Part shown: in pieces, positions 1 through 10,203 of the stretch
How the letters are laid out: every line of letters starts with the position of its first letter
Position numbering within the stretch: position 1 is the first letter of the stretch
Assembly (NCBI GenBank): GCA_021521415.1
Contig: JAIQDT010000107.1
Coordinates: 2,232,001 to 2,296,000, forward strand
Length of the DNA: 64,000 nucleotides
DNA from: Bidens hawaiensis
Taxonomy: Eukaryota; Streptophyta; Magnoliopsida; Asterales; Asteraceae
Direction: 5' to 3'
The notes under the pieces: generated by a model
What the model was told of the DNA's origin: nothing
The model's database searches: none
The model's input: only the letters and a program-made list of their open reading frames with translations
Position numbers and translations under genes: made by a program

Positions 1-183
1 ATTTATCAAACGTTTTTTATAGTATATATATTAAAACCTATTACAAACACCAAAAATATTTGTTCTATCTTCTTTATTTTGCATTTTTTTAGTTTCTAAT
101 TTTCACCTTTCTAGTTGATAAGTTGCTAACATTAGTTTAAATTTTTAGTTGTGCTTTTAGACCATAACTTTCATAGTTTATGT
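1..183 (+). other. Athila leader upstream of gag
   Basis: AT-rich stretch with no gene, ending at the first in-frame ATG of the gag remnant (184). It is read as the untranslated leader of the Athila copy. No primer-binding site or LTR edge is visible, so both lie left of the window. Confidence 0.5.
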
Positions 184-1690
184 ATGCCATCTACATCTAC
201 TCCTAACCTCATTTCACCACTTTCCGAACCTGAACACCACTTCCACGAAAGAAAACACACTCAGGCACGTAAAGCAACCAATGGAGTTAAGTATGAACCA
301 GAGGAATCTACATCGACTGAGGAGAACCAAGAAGAGCCTATGATGGTGGAACTAAATAACGAGCTATACATGAGCCAATATGGCAAGCCGACACTCGATG
401 GCTATGGCAATAGCGTTGCACCACCCGAAGTACTTCAAAACTTCGAAATCAAATCTAGCATCATTCATATGATCAAAAATTCTGTCCAATTTCATGGACT
501 TCTCGACGATGATCCTTTGTCTCACATTTCCCGATTCCTTCGAATATGGGAAACTTTCAAAATCCCACATTTCTCAGAAGATCAAGTTAGGCTTAAACTC
601 TTTCCATTTTTGCTCTGAGGCAATGCCTTGGAATGGCTTGAATCATTGCCATCTGGAACCATCACTGATTGGGGACAGATGGTGGAGCAATTCCTTCTAA
701 AATACTTCCACTCGATAAAACTGCCAAGTATCGAGCCAACATCAACGGATTCTGGACAGATGAAGATGAGTCACTACACGCAACATGAGAGAGATACAAG
801 AGCCTTCTTTGATGATGTCCGAACCATGGATTGAACAACTGGATTCAAGTAAAAACTTTGTTCGATGCTCAAACTAGCCAAAACAAACAAGCAATTGATC
901 AAGTCGCTGGTGGAGATCTCGGAACCAAACAACCAAATGAGGTATTCGAGATATTAGAAAACGCTGTCAAGAAAAGCTTTGCCTATAACCCACCATGATC
1001 AACCCCATCACACAAAGGCATACACCATGTCGATAATAGCACCTTCATCTTTGCATAATTCGAGTCCCTCTCGAAGAATTTTGAACAGCTTTTGTTTGAG
1101 CTGGTCAAAGCAAAAGTGAAATGTTATAGGTGTAAGGGAGATCATAAGGTTAAACACTGCCAAAGTATGACCATCGGAGAATGTTATTTTGTAAGCCGAC
1201 AAAATAACACGATTCGAACTTCAACTGGAGGGACGGAGCTAACAATCAAGCCTCTTCAGGATTTCATGGAAGACCTTTCAATCAAAACCAACCCTCTCAA
1301 CCTAAACCTCCGTACCAGAGCCAAGGTACAAATATCAGCCAACAATCAAGTAGTGGATCTATAGTGGAGACTCTACTAACGTAACTCAAAGCAAGTTCTG
1401 ACGCTTCAAAAAAATTGACCGAAGACCGATTCCTAAAGAATGAAGTGGAGCTAAATAACCAAAAGGATCCTTTTCAAAACATTGAGAACCAAGTAGGCCA
1501 ATTAGCCTAGCTACTGTCTGAGACACCACCTGGAGGATTCCCTAGTAACACCATTACCAATCCCAACAGTCAAGCCAGTGCCATAACCCTAAGAAGTGGC
1601 AGAAATACCATAAACAATTCACCAGTCACACCTATCCAATATGAAGGTGAGACTGAGGTTCTTGACACACCCGACAATTAACCTTTCCTA
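184..1690 (+). pseudogene. Athila gag remnant
   Basis: Capsid-like polyprotein that would form the virus-like particle. The frame opens at ATG 184 and runs to a stop at 616-618; matching gag sequence then continues in shifted frames (628-834 and onward). The central part has the Athila gag pattern, with a hydrophobic segment followed by DDDPLSHISRFLRIWETFKI. A zinc knuckle at 1122-1160 has spacing CX2CX3HX4C, the short form usual in Athila. A low-complexity linker rich in N, Q, S and P follows up to the protease. Several stops and frame changes make this a pseudogene. The gag identity is firm from the knuckle and downstream pol; exact ends are approximate. Confidence 0.8.
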
Positions 1691-2679
1691 ACAGCTATTC
1701 CTAAAACTGTCAAAGAACCTATAAAACCATATGTTCCACCAATTCCTTATCCAGCTCGCCTGAAGCAGGAAAATATGGAGGCACAATATGGCAAATTTCT
1801 AGAACTCTTTAAGAAATTACATATTAAGCTTCCATTCATAGAAGCTATTTCACAAATGCCAAAGTATGAAAAGTTTTTGAAAGAGGTTCTATCCAACAAA
1901 AGGAAGCTAGAAGAGTTATTCCATGTGATACTCAATGAAGAATGCTCTGCCATTCTCCAGAATAAGCTTCCAAAGAAGATGACTGACCCAGGAAGTTCCA
2001 CTATCCTTTGTTTGAGAGGAAACATGTTTGTTAGCAATGCCCTAGCCTATTTAGGAGCCAACATTAACCTCATGCCCTATATGGTTTTCTCCAAGTTAAG
2101 ACTAGGAGACCCATTCCAACCCATATGAACATTCAACTAGCCGATAGATCAGTGAAGTACTCAAGAGGCATAGTTGAGAACATGCTAGTCAAAATTGACA
2201 AAATTTTCTTTTCAGTTGACTTCGTTATTCTAGACATGGAAGAAGACACTTTTGTACCGCTTATCTAAGGAAAACTATTCTTAGCTACCACTAGAGTACT
2301 CATAGACGTTTGCACCGGCAAACTCACGCTTAGGGTAGAGGATTAAGAAGTAACTTTTGACATAGGAAAGTCAATGAAACACCCACATTACATAGATGAT
2401 TATGCATACTTCTTGGATATGTGGGAATAAATAGTGAGCTGTCAATTAAGGAAAATAACTGAGAAAGAAAAACACAACACACAACTGATTAAAGAAAAAA
2501 ACGCATGCTGTCAATACATAAAAACAAGTTGTGGAGGAAGAAGAAAGCAACTCCGAAGAAACATTTGAAGAAGTAGATAGAGATCTATAATCTAAAGCCA
2601 AACCTTCTGTTGAAGATCCAACTACTTTAGAACTTAAGGAATTACCCAAACACTTGGAGTATGCTTTCCTCGAAGGCAT
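1691..2679 (+). pseudogene. Athila protease region remnant
   Basis: Aspartic protease part of the Athila polyprotein, which would cut gag from pol. The best piece is at 1775-2128. It contains the linker sequence KFLELFKKLHIKLPFIEAI typical of Athila before the protease, then an active-site region reading LGANINLMP where the family normally has D-L-G-A-S. The catalytic aspartate appears replaced by tyrosine (ALAYLGAN), so this copy would be inactive even without the stop at 2126-2128. Homology continues to about 2430 with stops. The remaining bases up to 2679 are a diverged acidic linker. Confidence 0.75.
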
Positions 2680-3184
2680 ATCTCAATTGCCCGTTATCAT
2701 TTCCTCTGATCTCTCAAGTGATTAAAAAGATTGACTTCTAGAAGTTCTTAAATCTCACAAAAAAGCCATCTCTTGGAAAATTATGGACATCAAAGGCATC
2801 AGCCCATCATTTTGCACTCACAAGATTCTGATGGAAGAATACTTCAAACCCGTAGTGCAACACTAGAGATGATTGAATCCGAATATGCAAGACGTGGTGA
2901 AATAGGAAGCATAAAGGCTGCTTGATGCAAGACTAATTTACCCCATATCTGATTCTCCTTGGGTAAGTCATGTTCAAGTAGTCACGAAGAAAAGAGGAAT
3001 GATGGTGGTCATCAATGACAAGAACAAGTTGATTCCTATTAGCACCGTCATGGGATGGCGAGTTTGCATCGCCTATCGCAAACTCAACGATGACACTGGG
3101 AAAGATCACTTTCCTTTCCCGTTCATAGATCAAGTGCTCGAGCGTCTATCAGGAAAAATATACTATTGTTTCCTTGACAGATTA
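2680..3184 (+). pseudogene. Athila reverse transcriptase, N-terminal part
   Basis: First half of the RT domain. Recognisable pieces in order are SWKIMDIKGISPSFCTHKI, SPWVSHVQVVTKK and, near the end, KDHFPFPFIDQVLERLSGK followed by YYCFLD, the segment that leads to the first catalytic aspartate of RT. Several stops interrupt it. The domain breaks at 3184 where a solo LTR is inserted and resumes at 3728 with the next expected RT motif, so the break is an insertion and not a deletion. Confidence 0.8.
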
Positions 3185-3727
3185 TGAGAAATACTAATCG
3201 ATCTTCAATTCGATTGATCGATTCATATATATTAATCAATGGATCTATTTATCTGATATGCGTATGTGAGTAATAAATTAGTAAACGAAGTGTATGGATA
3301 ATCAATTGGGCAGAGTAGCGGCTTGAGAGGAATATCTTAAGCACTTGTTTAATTATGTAGATTGAATCAATCAATTTATAGACAACGAATGCCATTTGTT
3401 ACACATTCCATAACGAATGGCCTTCATTCGTCTTCATTACATAAGTAAATTAATGGGTGTATCGAATGACTCATTCGCTATACTCCATTCGTCAACATTC
3501 CATGACGAATGGTACAAAACAATAACGATTAGATGTTCATTCATTAAACATCCTTAACGAATGAACATAGTTAAATACGAATGGTCTCATTCGTTGAACA
3601 TCCTTAACAAATGATCCTTTGAAATTACGATTTGGACTTGTAATTTACTAAAATGCCCTTACAATAAAATAATAATAAATTACAAATTATTACAAAGACT
3701 CGAGAAGACCAAAACCGTGCACTAACA
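3185..3727. repeat. Solo LTR (probably Ty1/copia) inside Athila RT
   Basis: A 543-bp block beginning TGAGAAATAC and ending TGCACTAACA interrupts the RT domain. Flanking 5-mers are gatta (3180-3184) and gattt (3728-3732), a 4-of-5 match expected for an old target duplication. Reverse-complemented it starts TGTTAGTGCACGG, the more usual LTR start, so the element may point to the minus strand. There is no coding sequence. The inside is rich in the word aacgaat and its complement attcgtt. The copia assignment rests only on size and end sequence. Confidence 0.65.
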
Positions 3728-4741
3728 GATTTTATGGTTATATTTAAATTACGATATCTCCCGAAGATCAAGAGAAGACAACATTCACGTGACCCTATGG
3801 CACATTTACATACCGACGAATGCCCTTTGGATGGTGTAATGCTCTAGCTACCTTTCAACGTTGCATTGTAGCTATATTTCACGACATGAATGAATGTTCA
3901 ATGAAAGTTTTCATGGATGATTTCTCTATATTTGGCGGCTCCTTCAATATATGTCTTGAAAAACTGCAAAGAATGTTAACAAGATATGAATAAGCCAATC
4001 TTGTGTTAAATTGGGAAAATGTCACTTTAATTTTAAAGAAGGCATCGTTATTGGGCACTCAAGCTAGATTAGAAGTGGATAGAGCCAAGGTAGAAACCAT
4101 TTCCAAACTTCCACCGCATGCATCTATTAAAGTTATTCAAAATTTTCTTGGCCATGTAGGTTTCTATCGCCGTTTCATCAAAGACTTTTCAAAGATAGCC
4201 CAGCCAATGACAAAACTTCTTGAAAAAGATGCTCCATTCATATTCTCCGAAGAGTGTTTGGACGCATTCAAAATTCTGAAGAACAAGCTCATGGATGCTC
4301 CAATCATGGTAGCCCCAGACTGGACACTTCCATTCGAACTTATGTTCGATGCAAGTGACTTCGCAGTTGGAGCATTTTCATTCGATCTACTATTTCAGCA
4401 AGACACTTAATGATGCTCAAGAGAATTACAGAACTATCGAGAAGGAGCTTTTGGCTGTAGTCTTCGCTTTTGACAAATTTCGTTCTTATCTAGTCCTCTC
4501 AAAAACCATTGTTTACACTGATCATGCATCAATTAAATATTTGTTCACAAAAAAAGATGCTAAACCCTATCTAATCTGATGGATTTTACTTCCACATGAA
4601 TTCGACATCGAAATCAAGGACAAGAAGGGCACTGAAAATGTTACAGCTGATCCTATTTCACGATTGGAATGCCCAACTTCACAAGAAAAATTGGGGAGCA
4701 AGATAAACGACAATTTTCCCAATGAATTTCTCTTGCAAATT
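3728..4741 (+). pseudogene. Athila RT (C-terminal part) and RNase H
   Basis: RT resumes with the segment EDQEKTTFT, then GTFTYRRMPFGWCNALATFQ and the catalytic box FMDDFSIFGG (the family's YVDD equivalent). The RT thumb follows at 4003-4410 (IKVIQNFLGHVGFYRRFIKDFSKIA), then RNase H with [29 protein letters not shown] and [12 protein letters not shown] frameshift at about 4380 splits the RNase H start. A stop at 4577-4579 precedes the linker [12 protein letters not shown]. Activity is lost. The protein is cut at 4741 by a solo LTR insertion. Confidence 0.85.
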
Positions 4742-6413
4742 TGATGTGTGGCAAATCACATAGCGTTTTATCCCGTTTTTGTGTTGTTTTGTGCAAAAAC
4801 CGTTAACGATTATTTATTATTCTTGCATGAAATTACATGATTGTGATTATTTTAGATTCCAAGGTTGAATAGAGAAAAAAACCGAGTCTTATTGAAGAAG
4901 AAATCAGCTTAAACTGGAATCTAATGAAGTCGGTATACGAGTACGAAGATAAACGAGCCGGAAGTCGAAAAACGTCAGAAAATGGCATGGCCGCGCTACG
5001 CGACCAGGTTATACCATTCAAGCCGTATGTGGTGGATTCCAACATGTCCCAAGGCTGCCAAGAATGTTGAGAAATCATAAAAACTTCTATTTTGTCTTCT
5101 AGTGGGCCTTGTGGGCTTGTTTTAACCTGTTTTATATTAGGAAAGGGTGTTTAATGATATATTTAAAAACCCTAAACCCTATGAACGAAAATAATCGTCA
5201 TTCCAGCCTTCCAAGATCTGCTAAATTCGAAACAAAAGAAGGAGGAGCTTCTGGATCGGAGTTTCATCAACCGGTTGTCGGTGTTGCTTGTTTTAACGTT
5301 TGTGAGTTCGTTTTTGAGTTTTAGACTTTGAAACAAGTTCCAATCAGTTTGTAATGGATACCTTGAGCTTAATTGTGATTATTATCTACTGTTCGTTCGT
5401 AATGATTGGCTAAACTTGTTTGAATCACATAATTTTGATGTTTAACGGTTAAAATTAACTAGTTTTGGGTGCTTAACAAATGGTTGATTGTTTTATATTG
5501 TAAAGTTCATATTTTATGATATTATTTCGTGTATACCCGCTGACATAGACGTATCTCAGGTTTCATGTGCCCCATGTGGTTGATTCTTGCATGAATTAGT
5601 TTCGTGTAGGCGTTAATTGCATGTTTCGGTTAATACTTTGTGTGTTGATTGATTGTGGTAGGCATACCATTAGGGTTTGTGTTTATTGGATCATTAAAGT
5701 CAGTAGGTTCACCACCTTTGAGTTGGACCAAAACCTTAGGTGTCGGCTTATCTTTCTAGTTAGTTGATCGGGTTAGTCGTTGCGAGACCACGTGCGGTTT
5801 TCCCATTGTCGGCTAGGTTAAGTTTATAAGTTGAGTTATTTTGTCTTTAGTATTGAATTACCCCTCTTCTCGTAGCTTTGTAATTAGCTAGAGCCTTAGT
5901 GAGATCTGTAACTTAGACATGGACCATGTGATGAGTTATTAGGGTACGTAGATTAACAACCATGAATTAAAAGCTATCTAGACGTCGTGAGGGTTTTCTG
6001 GTAAAACTGATCGTAGGGATCCGGTTTCCTCGACCTCACCTATGTTAGCTCATCTTTAGAACTCTAGTTTCAACCACATGTTAGCACCCGTGTCATTTTA
6101 CGATCGTTAAGTCATCCTACCTAGGTGATTCGTTTTTTCTTATTATCGTTAGTTCCGTTAAGTTTCACCGTTAGTTAAGCTAAGTTAGTTTAGATATATA
6201 AGTTAAACAAATATATTATTTAGGCAGGACTTGAGTAGGGTTAGTAATCTGAGCCACCTCACATGTCTTTGTGTTCGATACTCAGACTTCCTTAGTTTTT
6301 ACTACATACGATCGGTACACTTGTCGGTTGTGTGAACTTAAGTTAGGATATTCCGTTTTAGTTTAAAGCTTAGTTGTGAGTCGTAATTTTCATAGATACA
6401 TTTTCGCACAACA
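4742..6413. repeat. Solo LTR, 1.67 kb, inside the Athila RNase H-integrase linker
   Basis: Non-coding block starting TGATGTGTGGC and ending TTCGCACAACA. Host coding sequence stops just before it (FLLQI) and resumes just after it (TREGKHPWFADIAHY), which fixes the insert well. Flanks aaatt (4737-4741) and atatt (6414-6418) match at 4 of 5 bases. Size, TG...CA ends and lack of genes fit a solo LTR, possibly of an Athila-like element. Small reading frames inside show no domain. Confidence 0.65.
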
Positions 6414-7718
6414 ATATTCAGACTCGTGAAGGAAAACATCCATGGTTTGCTGACATCGCACACTACAAAGCTAGTGGAATCATTCTAAAAGGAATGACAT
6501 ATCAGCAACGGAAGAAATTCTTTTCAAATATCAAATATTACTTTTGGGAAGATCCATACTTATTCCGCATAGGAGCTCATAATATTATTCGAAGATGTGT
6601 ATATGGAGATGAAGCACACAAGATACTGAAACAGTGTCATGAAGGACCATCATGAGGCTACCATGAAGCATTGCCAATTGCAAAGAAAGTATTTGACGCC
6701 AAATTTTATTGGCCTACAATATACTGAGAGACAAATGAAATGGTTCGCTCATGTGATGCATGCCAACGTGCCAGCGATATCTCATCCCAAGATGAAATGT
6801 CACAGAGTCCAATCCAGGTTTGTGCGATATTTGACGTTTGGGGCATCGATTTTATGGGACCATTTCCAACACATTTGGTCATCACTACATCCTAGTTATA
6901 GTAAACTACGTATCAAAATGGGTCAAAGTCCAAGCTTTACCCACCAATGATGCTAGGATGGTATTTATGTTCTTAAAGAAATTATTCTCACCTTTTGGTA
7001 TTCCAAAGGCATTTATAAGTGATCGAGGAACACACTTCTGTAAAGCGCAAATGGAGAAAGTTTTGACCATATATGGGGTTCATCAGCGGCTCGCTACACC
7101 TTACCACCCTCAAACAAGTGGTCAAGTGGGAGTTACAAATCGGGGTATTAAACGAATCTTGGAGAAAATTGTGAGTCACAATCGCAGAGATTGGTCGGAG
7201 AGACGGGACGGCGCTCCGTGGGATTTTCGTACTACATACAAGACTCCAATAGACACAACACCAGTCAAATTGGTGTATGGAAAGGCGTTTCATATTCTTG
7301 TTAAACTCGAGCATAAAGCATATTGGGCACTTAAAACTGCCAATCTTGATTTGAAATTCGCGAGAGAAAACAAAGTGAAGCAGCTTCATGAGTTAGAAGA
7401 ATTAAGGATGCAAGCGTACGAAAACTCACAGGTTTCCAAAGAAAGAATGAAAATATTTCATGACGCATGACTAAAAGGTGGAAAACATTTTAAAGAAGGC
7501 GACTAGGTACTCCTATATAAGTCTCGCCTTCGCTTATTTTCTAGAAAGTTAAATTCTAGATGGGCCGGTCTTTTACGGTTAAGGAAGTTTTTGATCATGG
7601 AGCCGTTGAACTTACTCAAAAGGATGGACATAACTTTAAGGTAACCGGTCATAGACTTTACTTAGGAGAACCTGTAGAAACCACATTGGAGGTACTACGC
7701 CTCCATTTCGTGAACTAA
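6414..7718 (+). pseudogene. Athila integrase remnant
   Basis: Would insert the cDNA into the chromosome. The block opens with the Athila linker (KHPWFADIAHYKASG), then a degraded zinc-binding N-terminus, then the catalytic core with a second-aspartate region (ISDRGTHFC) and the HPQTSGQVGVTNRGIK segment. There GQVGV replaces the family's GQVEV, so the catalytic glutamate seems to be glycine. The C-terminal part (KEGD, then LLYKSRLRLFS and GHRLYLGEP) ends at the TAA at 7716-7718. A frameshift at 6838-6950 separates the N-terminus and core, and a stop at 7468-7470 interrupts the C-terminus. The element lacks a chromodomain, as expected for Athila. Confidence 0.85.
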
Positions 7719-8121
7719 AATGACAAAGCCAGGAGTCAAGCTATCAACTCCGATAAAAATTTAGCAAGTTTAGGTTAGACTTTACTGGTTTTGTAGGGAT
7801 AAGTTAAAAAAAATATTTTAGGAAGGCACGACCGTGCCCCACTCAATACGGCCGTGCCCATTATAATTTCCTTGCTATGATAGTTTCTAGAACTGTTTCC
7901 GGCTCAGACTGTCCAGTTTCAAAGAAAACTTGTCAAAATGGCCAGTGCCATGCAAGGCACGGTTGTGCTGAGACGATCTGGCAGATATAAATTTGCATCA
8001 CCTCTTTGAGAGATTTTCACACCTTCTAGCCACATTTCTATAAAGTTAACATCCTCCCGAGATTCCGAAGGAACATCCTAATGCCGAAAACCCTACCACT
8101 ACTCCACTTAAGAAGAAAAAC

Positions 8122-8403
8122 ATGAACCTAGAGATGATCCTTCAACTCCAGGAAATGGAAAAAGATCCAACGAACATGCTCGTTCTCAATGAACAACTAG
8201 TTCTAGATTTGATGGAAACGGTAGAAGAAATGAAAGCCGAGCTTCGTGACATTAATGAGCAGTTTCAAATTCAAACAATTCAGTTGCGGTTCTTTCCTCT
8301 GCCGCCACCACCACCTTTCGGTGGATATGGCGGTTTTGGCGGGAACCTCTGTGGAGGAGATTTTGGAGATCCTTTTCTCCTACCTCTTCTGATATACTCG
8401 TGA
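8122..8403 (+). CDS. Small coiled-coil protein in the Athila 3' region, likely remnant
   Basis: A 93-codon frame. Residues about 1-50 are a charged amphipathic helix (repeated L, M and E; LDLMETVEEMKAELRDINEQ) likely to form a coiled coil. Residues 55-85 are a P- and G-rich tail (PLPPPPPFGGYGG). I do not recognise a named domain. A related coiled coil with stops is present 0.7 kb downstream, which suggests a duplicated or repeated small gene in the 3' part of this Athila family. It could be an accessory retrotransposon protein or chance coding. Confidence 0.35.
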   Translation: MNLEMILQLQEMEKDPTNMLVLNEQLVLDLMETVEEMKAELRDINEQFQIQTIQLRFFPLPPPPPFGGYGGFGGNLCGGDFGDPFLLPLLIYS

Positions 8404-8857
8404 ATGGTTCAAGGGATTATACCAGAGACTAGTTTTTAGGATTTATTGGGCTTAACCCGATTATTTGTTATTTTATTTTGTTTTATTTTTATGTGATTTT
8501 ATTTTATGTGTTTTTAGGACAGGTAATGTAATCTTAGCAATTTTATTGAATTGAAGTTTAAATTATGTTTTAGGGATAAGAATTGCACACACTTAACTGA
8601 TCATCCGAACCACGTATGAGATATAAGAGAAAAATTGAAAAGTCATGAAAAATGCCAAGGCCGGTCGTGTCTTCCCTAAGCATGGGCCGTGCCCAGACAA
8701 AATTCACTATCTCTTCAATAAATACAAATATCTGAACTGATATTTAAGACACTTACCTAACATGGCCATGTTTTGCCCTCCTATGTGTCTATAAACGTCT
8801 ATTACTTCCCATTGTTTTGACATACCCCTTTACACACATTTCCACCCAGAAATTACC

Positions 8858-9138
8858 ATGGAGAGGAGAGGAAATGGGAGGCCAAGTTATGGAAGATAAG
8901 AAAAGGTGCCCATAGATGTAGTTAGGGAGTTAATGTGTTTACACGAGAGAATTGACGAGTTGGTAAGCATTAACGTGGCCCAGGAGCAAAGAAACAAATA
9001 GCTGCATGATAAGGTTGAAACACTACATTTAGAACATTATCATGTGGACCGAAGGATGGCGAAGCTACAAGACAACCTTGAGCAGCAAATGGCCGAGCTC
9101 GATCGTTTTAACCAGAACCAAGCCGAGAGGGAAACTTA
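8858..9138 (+). pseudogene. Second coiled-coil remnant in the Athila 3' region
   Basis: Starts at ATG 8858 but meets a stop after 13 codons. An open, helix-rich segment then reads LCLHERIDELVSIN and, after another stop, MAKLQDNLEQQMAELDRFNQ, ending at TAA 9136-9138. Its heptad-like pattern resembles the 8122-8403 product. Function unknown. Confidence 0.35.
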
Positions 9139-10075
9139 AACCAACTTCATTTCAGGGCCTGCCCACATGCAGACCTTATTCAGAGGACGATTGGGGTTAT
9201 TCAAGTAGTTCCCTTAGGTTTAGGATTATAGTCATTTATCACTTGTACTCTTCATTTTCTTTGTTAAGACATTCGTGTACTCGTATTCCGAATCAATGAA
9301 GTTTCATTTCCTATATTTTAAATTGACATACCTAAATCATTTAGTCCAAAATGGTCATGAAACAACTCACGATGTTTTGAAAACGGTTAAAAAACGAAAA
9401 AACGGGAACAGACGTGGCTAGCACGGTCGTGCCTTGCTGACCATGGTCGTGTCGAGAGTGTCTAAGGGTTTTTATCTTCTAAAAATCATCCTTTTTCACA
9501 TTTAACCGCACCTTTCAAATCCTAGGCGATTTCGGGCGATATTCCAGCCATTATTTCATTGATGTCTTGTTTCAATCATTAAGGTGTGTCAATTTACTCG
9601 TTTCAATCTCGTACTACGGTTAGATTAAGACCCACATCACTTTCATATTAGGTATAATCCGAACCCTAGATTCAAGTTCCACTAAATTTGTGTTAGATTA
9701 GGACTAATTAACATGTCTAAACATAGTTTACATTATTTGAAAGGATTAGTTGGTTTGAAAAAGTGGATATAAACTAGTGTAAACATGATTTTAAGTCCAA
9801 TTTGGTTAACTTTCGGTTCGGGTCGGGTTCAACCCTATTGACCAACCCATGTTTGAAACCATTTGATAAGTTTGATGAACCGGGTTGATACACACGTTCG
9901 AGACTTCATAACTCCGAATCTGTGCAAAACACGGGTCGTGTCTCACCAAGAACGGTCGTGGTCAACCATAAAGTCAACAAAACTTTGCCCAAAATCATCA
10001 CGGGTCGTGCCTTGCTTATGGAACCAATCTTTGAATTTTCAAAAGCATCTCTCTTACACGTTTTCAATATTCAGG

Positions 10076-10203
10076 ATGGTCGAATATGATGATGAGTGTA
10101 AGTCCCCCCGGGGCGTCGCCGATCGATACGAGATCCGCACGAGGTCTAGGAGTGCGGAATCCTCCTAGACTCGTTTAATGGTGTAGAAGACGAAGAACAC
10201 GGT
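10076..10203 (+). pseudogene. Possible start of the Athila ORF-1-like gene
   Basis: ATG 10076 opens 30 codons rich in R, S, D and E (MVEYDDECKSPRGVADRYEI) ending at a TAG. Acidic coding-like sequence continues in another frame up to the Tekay-1 insertion. An acidic segment EEFEEIDHSSLLFAGTSRK appears at 26124 on the far side of the inserts. It may be the N-terminus of the same gene, split by the nested insertions. Low certainty. Confidence 0.35.

Larger units (their letters stand above)
7719..10075 (+). other. Athila 3' non-coding region with coiled-coil remnants
   Basis: Long stretch between integrase and the ORF-1-like start. It carries two coiled-coil coding remnants (8122-8403 and 8858-9138). 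It also has scattered copies of a near-palindromic word of the form cacgg(t/c)cgtgcc, for example near 7840, 7960, 8665-8690, 9420, 9440, 9935 and 10000. The rest is AT-rich and shows no gene. Confidence 0.5.
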
